DNA of 32,086 nt from Gammaproteobacteria bacterium (lineage in GTDB: Bacteria; Pseudomonadota; Gammaproteobacteria; Pseudomonadales; Azotimanducaceae). How positions within the stretch are numbered: position 1 is the stretch's first letter; each line of letters begins with the position of its first letter. The position numbers and the translations under genes are program-made. The notes below the pieces were generated by a model that searched no databases, was not told the DNA's origin, and worked only from the letters and a program-made list of their open reading frames with translations. The DNA lies in assembly GCA_009843635.1 (NCBI GenBank), contig VYDB01000119.1, forward strand, positions 1 through 32,086, written 5' to 3'. Shown in pieces: positions 1-6,166 of this stretch.

Positions 1-56
1 GCGCAGGGGAGCGGTAAGGGGGGTGAGGCAGTTGAGTTGCTTCGGGGTTGGAGGAG

Positions 57-169
57 CGGCGCTTCGCGCCGTTTCGAGGGCAGGATGCCCTCGGTCCGGG
101 GAACCGCCGTCGGTTCGGGATTCCCCTTGGGGCGGGCGTGGACCATTGGAAGGAGGGCATCTTGCCCTC
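57..169. repeat. Repeated stem-loop GAGGGCA-N3-TGCCCTC (two copies) plus a GC hairpin
   Basis: Two hairpins share the same 7-bp arms, GAGGGCA/TGCCCTC, but have different 3-nt loops: GGA at 76-92 (arms extend to 8 bp, 75-93) and TCT at 153-169. A separate hairpin, CGGCGC-TTC-GCGCCG, lies at 57-71. Conserved arms with changed loops suggest a REP-like interspersed element or RNA structures held by selection. Whether they recur elsewhere in the genome cannot be seen here. Confidence 0.6.
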
Positions 170-207
170 GCACGGTGGGTTCGCCAAGATGCCAGTGCTC
201 CTGCTTA

Positions 208-217
208 GGTTTAAACC
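208..217. promoter_or_regulatory. Perfect 10-bp palindrome near the sulfatase start
   Basis: GGTTTAAACC is a perfect palindrome ending 21 bp before the sulfatase ATG. Such symmetric AT-centred sites are often operators of sugar-responsive regulators, but no regulator is assigned and a chance occurrence is possible. Confidence 0.25.
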
Positions 218-238
218 GAGATTCGCTCAGGCACATTG

Positions 239-1915
239 ATGAGGCTGGCATCACTCATTCTCGCGATTGCGCTCTGCGTTTGGTCGCAGTTCGGCCAGGG
301 GCAGGTTCCCGGCCCGCCCAACGTGATCCTGGTGTTGGTTGACGACATGGGGTGGTCTGACGTGGGGGCGTTCGGCGGCGAGATCGAGACGCCGCACATC
401 GACCGGCTCGCCGCGGGCGGGCTGCGCTTCACGCAGTTTCACACCACCGCCAAGTGCTTCCCTTCGAGGGCTGCCCTGCTGACCGGTCGATATCCCGAGC
501 AGGTGGGCATGGACGAATCGCCAACCGGCGTCATTCGCGACAGCATCACCATCGCCCAAGCGCTCAGCGCGGCGGGCTATCGGACCCTCATGGTGGGCAA
601 GCACCATGGCGGCGACCATCCCTTGGACCTTGGGTTCGAGCGCTACGCAGGGCTGCGCGGCGGGGCCTCCAATCACTTCAATCCGGGGGTCGCCGCACGG
701 CCCGGCGAACCTGAGCCGGCGCGCAAGACCTACATGGCGCCAAAGGGGCGCTGGTGGTGTTTCGACCGGCAGTGCGTTCAGGGCTATGCGCCGCAGCGGG
801 AGGACTTCCACACCACCGACGCCTATACGGATTGGGCGCTCGACTTGCTGACGGAACATGCGCGCGACCCATCGCCCTTCTTCCTCTACCTCGCCTACCA
901 GGCTCCCCACGACCCGCTCCAAGCGTGGCCAGCCGATATCGAGCGGTACTTGGAGCGTTACGAAGCGGGCTACGCGGCGGTCGCCGATGCCCGCTACCGG
1001 CGCATGCTTGAGATCGGCCTGATCGACGCCCGCTACCCTCGCTCGACTCCGACCTACAGGGATTGGACCAGCTTGGCCCTAGATGAACAACGGGAGCAAG
1101 CAAGACGCATGGCGGTCTATGCCGCCATGATCGACCACGTTGACCGGAGCCTGGGCCGGCTCATCGCCCACTTCGAACGCTCGGGGAAGCTCGACCAGAC
1201 CCTGATCCTGTTCACCTCCGACAATGGCGCTTCGGCGGAGTTCGTGCCCTCCGCAACGGGGGAAGGCGAGATCGGCGAGCAGCACCTGATCGGCTCGGTG
1301 GGGCGCTGGGCGACCCTAGGCGGTGATTGGGCGAATGTGGCCAACACGCCCTTCCGGTACTTCAAGAACCACAGCTTCGAGGGCGGCGCGGCTTCTCCGC
1401 TCATCGTGCATTGGCCCGATGGCATACGAGAACCCGGCCGGGTGGTCTCGGCCAATGCGCACCTGATCGACCTCTTCCCCACGCTCCTGTCCGTGACCGG
1501 CGCGGGCGATGGCCGAGCGGCCAGACTGCTTGCTGAAAGCCCGCGGCTGGAAGGCATCGACCTCAGCGCGTATCTCCAGTCCTCCAACCCAATCGAACGC
1601 ACCCAACCGGTGTTCCAACGGTGGGGCCTCGGACGTTCCGTGCGCACTGACCAATGGAAGCTGCTCTCACAGGCCACAGCAAGGGAAAGCAGTTTGCAAC
1701 TGTTTCTACGCTGGCGGGCGCAGCAAGCCGAGGCGTCGGAACCATCGAAGCGGCCCGCAACGCCGCCAGTGGAACACGGCGATTGGCAGCTCTACGACAT
1801 GAGCGTCGATCGCACGGAAACCACCGACGTCGCCAAGCGCCATCCGCAAGTCGTCGCCCGGTTGACCGCCGCCTACGACGATTGGCTGAAGCGGGTCAAA
1901 CCCGATTCCGAGTAG
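239..1915 (+). CDS. Secreted type I sulfatase (arylsulfatase family)
   Basis: Hydrolyses a sulfate ester, probably on a carbohydrate given the neighbours; exported to the periplasm. From the ATG at 239 the protein is 558 residues. An in-frame TTG lies directly before it at 236, but ATG is preferred. Residues 1 to about 22 form a signal peptide. The metal-binding pair D35-D36 lies in NVILVLVDDMGWSD. The maturation motif CFPSR starts at Cys73, the residue converted to formylglycine, so this is the cysteine type needing a formylglycine-generating enzyme, which is not in the window. GKHHGGD, APHDP and FTSDNGAS supply the other expected active-site residues. Length fits the family. It is convergent with the GntR gene (21-bp gap), so it is a separate transcript from the facing operon. 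Substrate is not deducible. Confidence 0.93.
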   Translation: MRLASLILAIALCVWSQFGQGQVPGPPNVILVLVDDMGWSDVGAFGGEIETPHIDRLAAGGLRFTQFHTTAKCFPSRAALLTGRYPEQVGMDESPTGVIRDSITIAQALSAAGYRTLMVGKHHGGDHPLDLGFERYAGLRGGASNHFNPGVAARPGEPEPARKTYMAPKGRWWCFDRQCVQGYAPQREDFHTTDAYTDWALDLLTEHARDPSPFFLYLAYQAPHDPLQAWPADIERYLERYEAGYAAVADARYRRMLEIGLIDARYPRSTPTYRDWTSLALDEQREQARRMAVYAAMIDHVDRSLGRLIAHFERSGKLDQTLILFTSDNGASAEFVPSATGEGEIGEQHLIGSVGRWATLGGDWANVANTPFRYFKNHSFEGGAASPLIVHWPDGIREPGRVVSANAHLIDLFPTLLSVTGAGDGRAARLLAESPRLEGIDLSAYLQSSNPIERTQPVFQRWGLGRSVRTDQWKLLSQATARESSLQLFLRWRAQQAEASEPSKRPATPPVEHGDWQLYDMSVDRTETTDVAKRHPQVVARLTAAYDDWLKRVKPDSE

Positions 1916-1936
1916 CGGAGTCGCGGCCAAGCCCCC

Positions 1937-2638
1937 TCAGGGCTCGCTGCCAAAGTGCCTCGCGGCGGCCTCGGTGGCGGCGATCAGGTGGGCGCGCATG
2001 GCCTTTCGAGCGGCGTCCGCGCTGCGAACCTTGAGCGCGTCGAGAATTTCCTTGTGCTGATCCACGGCGGGGTAGATGCCCTCCTCCAGAATGCGGCTGT
2101 GGAAGCCGCTCGACAGCACGCTCTGGTTGCGCAGCGTCCACAGCCACTGCACCGCCTGGGTGATGGCGGCGTTTTCGGTCGCTTCGGCGATGGCCACGTG
2201 AAATCGCGCATCGACTTCCTCGATGCGCGGCGTGCCGGCAAACTTGCGCATCTCCTCAAAGATGTCCTGCAGCGCTGCAAGCTGTGAGTCGGTGATGCGC
2301 TCCGCCGCCAAGGCGCTGGCTTCGGGTTCCAAGATGAGCCGCAGTTCGAGCAGCTCAAAGGGCCCGATGCCCTCATCATCCAACGTGACGCGCTGCCGAT
2401 GGCCCTGCTGGGTGACGTAGATGCCCGACCCGGTGCGCACGTCGATCAGGCCGGACACTTCAAGCGCAATCATGGCCTCACGAATGGTCGGGCGGGAAAC
2501 CTGCAGCATCTCCGCAAGGCGCCGCTCGGCGGGCAGCTTCTCGCCCGGCTTCACCTCGCCATTGGCCACCAGTTCCGCGATGCGCTGCGCCACCCGCACA
2601 TAGAGCCGCTGCTGGCTCTCGATGGGTGCCAGCTTCAT
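1937..2638 (-). CDS. GntR/FadR-family transcriptional regulator
   Basis: A 233-residue one-component regulator, probably sensing a carboxylate or sugar-acid intermediate. Residues about 8-75 form the winged helix-turn-helix (GEKLPAERRLAEMLQVSRPT, then a TGSGIYV wing). Residues about 90-225 form an all-helical FCD effector domain containing the DARFHVAIAEAT segment that carries conserved D and H metal-ligand positions. The ATG overlaps the stop of the preceding oxidoreductase gene as ATGA, so it is the last gene of the leftward operon and may autoregulate it. The TGGTCAGG sites near the operon promoter at about 12.2 kb are candidate targets, by inference. A short AGCCC-N5-GGGCT hairpin overlaps its end (1930-1944). 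Confidence 0.92.
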   Translation of the reverse strand: MKLAPIESQQRLYVRVAQRIAELVANGEVKPGEKLPAERRLAEMLQVSRPTIREAMIALEVSGLIDVRTGSGIYVTQQGHRQRVTLDDEGIGPFELLELRLILEPEASALAAERITDSQLAALQDIFEEMRKFAGTPRIEEVDARFHVAIAEATENAAITQAVQWLWTLRNQSVLSSGFHSRILEEGIYPAVDQHKEILDALKVRSADAARKAMRAHLIAATEAAARHFGSEP

Positions 2639-3729
2639 GGTTCGCTTATCCGCCGGCGCTGATCCGCCAGCGCCTGCGCCCGCATGCTGAGCTCAGCCGC
2701 CCGAAACGTGTGCGCCTGGGTCATGGCGGTCTCCGTTCCGTTCAGGGCGTCGAGAATCAGCCGCCCGAAGAACGGAAAGCCCACCTTGCCGAGGCAGTCG
2801 ATCGCTTCAACCGACTGGCCGTCCGCCCGCAGGATCATGGAGGCAGGAGCCTGGCGCGCCGGGTCCAAGTACTTGCGCAATTCCAGGGTTCCGGCCGTCC
2901 CGGTGATGAAGGTGCGTCCATCGCCCCATACGGGCAGCCCGTCCGGGGTGAACCAGTCGAGCCGCGCGTAACAGGATGCGCCATTGTCCCCCACCAGGGC
3001 GAACTCGCCGAAGTCCTCCAGGCCCGGCATATCCGGGTGATTGAGATTGCAGGCCCGCGCATGTTCCACCGTTGCGTTGTCACAGCCCGCGTAAGCGAGG
3101 AACTGCTCCACCTGGTGCGAACCGATGTCGGTGATGATGCCGCCGTAGCGGGCCTTGTCGAAGAACCACTCCGGACGCGTCTCCTTGGATAATCGATGCG
3201 GCGCCAGGATCAGCACGTGCAGCACGCGGCCAACCGCCCCTTGGGCGATCAACTCACCGGCATGCCAAGCCGCCTCGTTGTGCAGGCGTTCGGAGTAATA
3301 GACAAAGTAGCGGCGCTGATGTTCCGCAACGAGGCCGCGCAATGCCTCCAATTGTTCCAAGGTGGTGAAGGGCGACTTGTCGGTGAAGTAGTGCTTGCCC
3401 GCCTCGACCACGCGGGCGCCGATCGCTGCTCGTTGGTCTGGGATGGCGGCTGCGGCGATGAGTTGCAAGCGGTCGTTTTCCAGCAGGTCCGTGAAGCTGG
3501 CGACGGCTTGGGCCTGGGGATACCGCGCTTGGTAGGCACGAAGGCGCTCCGGGCGTGGATCGTAAACGTGCGTCAAGGTTGCCCCGGCTTCGATCAGGCC
3601 ATTGGTCTGGCCGTAGATATGGCCGTGGTCCAAGTAGGCCGCGGCAAACTCGAACTCACCCGGCGCGACCACGGGCGCCGGCTTCCCCTGGGGCGCATAG
3701 GTTGCTCCCTCGCCGATGCTCACAGCCAT
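2635..3729 (-). CDS. Divergent Gfo/Idh/MocA-family oxidoreductase
   Basis: A 364-residue protein of the NAD(P)-dependent sugar dehydrogenase family. It starts at an ATG that overlaps the end of the membrane-transporter gene by 10 bp and ends in an ATGA overlap with the GntR gene. The usual N-terminal GxGxxG loop is replaced by DHGHIYGQTNG, as in a sub-branch of the family, and the usual EKP motif is FTDKSPF. The DIGSHQ segment keeps the histidine of the family's catalytic motif. No signal peptide, so probably cytoplasmic. It may act on a sugar or cyclitol product delivered by the upstream genes; the unusual nucleotide-site signature leaves the cofactor and reaction uncertain. The family assignment is firmer than the function. 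Confidence 0.87.
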   Translation of the reverse strand: MAVSIGEGATYAPQGKPAPVVAPGEFEFAAAYLDHGHIYGQTNGLIEAGATLTHVYDPRPERLRAYQARYPQAQAVASFTDLLENDRLQLIAAAAIPDQRAAIGARVVEAGKHYFTDKSPFTTLEQLEALRGLVAEHQRRYFVYYSERLHNEAAWHAGELIAQGAVGRVLHVLILAPHRLSKETRPEWFFDKARYGGIITDIGSHQVEQFLAYAGCDNATVEHARACNLNHPDMPGLEDFGEFALVGDNGASCYARLDWFTPDGLPVWGDGRTFITGTAGTLELRKYLDPARQAPASMILRADGQSVEAIDCLGKVGFPFFGRLILDALNGTETAMTQAHTFRAAELSMRAQALADQRRRISEP

Positions 3730-5027
3730 CCCAAGCCGACCAATGTGCTATACAGGGCGCTGGCCACGACGGTCAGGATGCAAAGCACCATGGCGCTGTT
3801 GTACAGCGCCGCTTTGCGGCCCTGCGGCCGGTCCTCCCCCAAGTACGACGAACGGTTGTTCAGGGCCAGCCAGCCCACGTAGGCAATGGGCAGCAGAAGC
3901 CCGCAGAACGCGGAGGTCGGCAGGATCACGTAGGGCCCCATGGTGGTCCACAGGAAGACGCCGAGCACCGCTGGCGTCGGTGCGAGGCAGGCCAGCCGAT
4001 AGGCCGTGGAGCCTTCCCTGAGATCGAACATTTCCCGGGCCGCGGCGCCGCAGGTGAGCATGTGCATCACCAACGACCCCACGGCCATGCCCAGCACGCC
4101 GAGGGGAAACACCAAGTGCGCAACGATGTCGCCGAAGCCCGCCGCGCTGAACATTTGCCCGGCCCTTGCTGGGCTAAGGCGGGTTTGCAGATCGCCATCG
4201 CCGCCGTGCAGGGCCGCTGCGGCAGCGATGGATATGAGCATGGTGACCAGCAGATAGGGCACCACCAAGCCAATGACGATGTCGGTGCGCGCTAGGCTGC
4301 GGTGCTCTCGTTGCCAGCCCCGGCGCAGCAGCGTGTAGCCGTACACGAAGGTCATGTTGATGCCCACCGCGGTGCCTAGGGCGGCCATCATGGTGGTGAC
4401 GCCGAATGCATCGCCCGGCAGGGAATGGGGCACGAAACCCCACAGCACCGCGGCCCAGTTCACATTGCCCTGCAGGCTGGCCATGACGACCACCCAGGCG
4501 AAGCTTAGCACCACCAGGGCGCTCAGCACCTTGATGCCATTCTCAAAGAGCCGCACCGCGCGCTGCCCCTTGTCGTAGTTCCAGACTGTGTAGGCGCAAC
4601 CCGCCCAGACCAGCACCGCCAACGTGAACAGGTAGAGCTCGCGGGCCACTGCGGACCCCTCGTTGGCCAGCCCGAACCCGGTCACCACGAGAATCGCCTC
4701 CTCAAGCATCCCGGCGCTTAAGGGGTAGTGCGAGAACCCCCAGATGATGCTCGAGCCCAAGGCGGCGATCGCCCACAGCCAAGCCAGCAGCGGCGAAAAG
4801 TGCTGCCTCATGGCCGCGAAGGGCCGCTCGCCGGTGGACAGCGTCTGGTGCGCCAAGGCAAAGAGCATGATGCAGCCGACCAGCATGGAAACCGGCTGCA
4901 CCCAGAGGAACTCGTAGCCGAACACCGAACCGATGGTCAGCGAGGTGACGGCCGACCCACCGCCTAGGGTCATGGCACCCTGCAGCCACCCCGGGCCACC
5001 CTCGCGGATTTGCGCGAGCAACCTCAT
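3720..5027 (-). CDS. Nramp-fold membrane transporter without canonical metal motifs
   Basis: A 435-residue polytopic inner-membrane protein with about 11 hydrophobic segments. Its N-terminus (GPGWLQG...SVFGYEFLWV) aligns position by position with Nramp-type Mn2+/Fe2+ transporters. The metal-binding DPGN of helix 1 is GGGS here (residues 22-25), and the helix-6 MPH motif appears as INMTF (223-227). It therefore has the Nramp (LeuT-like) fold but probably not divalent-metal transport. Embedded and translationally coupled between two Gfo/Idh/MocA genes (ATGA overlap upstream, 10-bp overlap downstream), it is more likely to move the operon's organic substrate, possibly with a coupling ion. That role is inference; an ordinary metal transporter is not fully excluded. 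Confidence 0.8.
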   Translation of the reverse strand: MRLLAQIREGGPGWLQGAMTLGGGSAVTSLTIGSVFGYEFLWVQPVSMLVGCIMLFALAHQTLSTGERPFAAMRQHFSPLLAWLWAIAALGSSIIWGFSHYPLSAGMLEEAILVVTGFGLANEGSAVARELYLFTLAVLVWAGCAYTVWNYDKGQRAVRLFENGIKVLSALVVLSFAWVVVMASLQGNVNWAAVLWGFVPHSLPGDAFGVTTMMAALGTAVGINMTFVYGYTLLRRGWQREHRSLARTDIVIGLVVPYLLVTMLISIAAAAALHGGDGDLQTRLSPARAGQMFSAAGFGDIVAHLVFPLGVLGMAVGSLVMHMLTCGAAAREMFDLREGSTAYRLACLAPTPAVLGVFLWTTMGPYVILPTSAFCGLLLPIAYVGWLALNNRSSYLGEDRPQGRKAALYNSAMVLCILTVVASALYSTLVGLGWL

Positions 5028-6166
5028 CGGTACGACTTCGCCATGTCGATGTTGGCCTCGATCGCAGCCGGTTGCCGCAGGCTGGTCGAGGCGATCTTCC
5101 GTTGCAAGGTTGCCTCATAGGCTTCTGCGTCCAAGGGCAGGGCAACAGCCTGGCCGCGCCAAGCCGACAGCAGCATGGCGTTGGCCAGTTCGATGGAAGG
5201 CAGCCCGGCGGCCGCCGGCGTAGCCAGCGGCTCGCCCCGGGCAATGGCATCCACGAAGTTCCGCAGCACGGCCGCATGCTGATCCACGGGCTCCGCCGGC
5301 GTGATCGGATGTTCGGTGAATTCAGGCATGCCGAACATGTCCAGCGTGTTGGCACAATGATCGGCCACGCTCTGCGCCGACGCGTATAGCCGAATCCGCT
5401 CGCCGTCGAAGCGGAGGGTGCCGAGATCGCCCACCAAGTCGAGCTGATTGATGCCGGGGGCTTCGCCGCTGGAGGCGGTGACCGTGCCAGTCAACCCGTT
5501 GGCAAAACGCAGCGTGGCCGTGACCTCGTCTTCCACGTCGATCTCGTGGTATCTGCCGAACCCGGCGACGGCGAAAATATCGTCGGGCTGGCCGACGAGC
5601 CACTGCAGCACGTCCAGGTTGTGGATGCATTGGTTGATCAGCAGGCCGCCGCCCTCACCCGGCCAAGTGCCGCGCCATTTGCTCACCTTGTAATACACAT
5701 CCGGGCGATACCAACTGGTCATGGTCCAAGCGAATCGTTGCAGGGGCCCGAGACGCCCTTCATCGACAAGCGTCTTGATCCGGGCATAGGCCGGATGAAA
5801 TCGCTGGTTGAGCATCACCGCAAAGCGGCTCCGTTCGGGGGTGGCCGAGACCAAGCCTTGAGCCTCACCGATGGACATGGCAAGCGGCTTCTCCATCAGC
5901 ACGTGCAGACCTTGTTTGAGGGCTGCCAAGCCGATTTCAGGATGGCTTTGGGTCGGCGTAGCGATGAGCACCGCATCGGCCAGGCCGCTGTCGATCAGTG
6001 CCTGGTGGTCCGGGAAGCTGGGCACGCCGAAGGGCGCCCCGAGATCGTCGCCGCGCCCACAGACCGCGCTCAGCGCCGCGCCCTCGATGGCGCCGCCGCT
6101 CAGCAGCTTGGCGTGCTGCTGGCCAATGTTGCCGAGGCCAATGATGCCGACTCTGACGGCGCTCAC
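5024..6166 (-). CDS. Gfo/Idh/MocA-family NAD(P)-dependent oxidoreductase
   Basis: A 380-residue cytoplasmic dehydrogenase of the glucose-fructose oxidoreductase / inositol dehydrogenase family. The Rossmann loop is seen at the N-terminus (GIIGLGNIGQQHA), the catalytic EKP in LMEKPLAMS, and a substrate-domain signature in GGGLLINQCIHNLDVLQWLV. It probably oxidises or epimerises a sugar or cyclitol. The start is GTG at 6166, overlapping the stop of the cytochrome-dehydrogenase gene (GTGA); its own stop overlaps the next ATG (ATGA). This is the canonical partner of the divergent homologue at 2635-3729, and the two may catalyse consecutive or reverse oxidation steps. The specific substrate is unknown. 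Confidence 0.92.
   Translation of the reverse strand: MSAVRVGIIGLGNIGQQHAKLLSGGAIEGAALSAVCGRGDDLGAPFGVPSFPDHQALIDSGLADAVLIATPTQSHPEIGLAALKQGLHVLMEKPLAMSIGEAQGLVSATPERSRFAVMLNQRFHPAYARIKTLVDEGRLGPLQRFAWTMTSWYRPDVYYKVSKWRGTWPGEGGGLLINQCIHNLDVLQWLVGQPDDIFAVAGFGRYHEIDVEDEVTATLRFANGLTGTVTASSGEAPGINQLDLVGDLGTLRFDGERIRLYASAQSVADHCANTLDMFGMPEFTEHPITPAEPVDQHAAVLRNFVDAIARGEPLATPAAAGLPSIELANAMLLSAWRGQAVALPLDAEAYEATLQRKIASTSLRQPAAIEANIDMAKSYR

Larger units (their letters stand above)
1..238. other. Intergenic leader upstream of the sulfatase, with hairpins
   Basis: No gene is supported here; short open frames in this stretch overlap each other and show no family resemblance. The region is dominated by small inverted repeats (58-70, 75-93 and 153-169) and a 10-bp palindrome at 208-217, listed separately. 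It probably contains the 5' untranslated region and promoter of the sulfatase, but I cannot point to convincing -35/-10 boxes. Confidence 0.6.

Noticed and set aside
251-922. A 223-codon minus-strand frame within the sulfatase
   Set aside because: Shadow of the sulfatase reading frame; no motif, no ribosome site, composition driven by GC skew.
1930-1944. Intrinsic terminator between the sulfatase and GntR genes
   Set aside because: AGCCC-N5-GGGCT pairs only 5 bp and has no T-tract on either strand; too weak to call.
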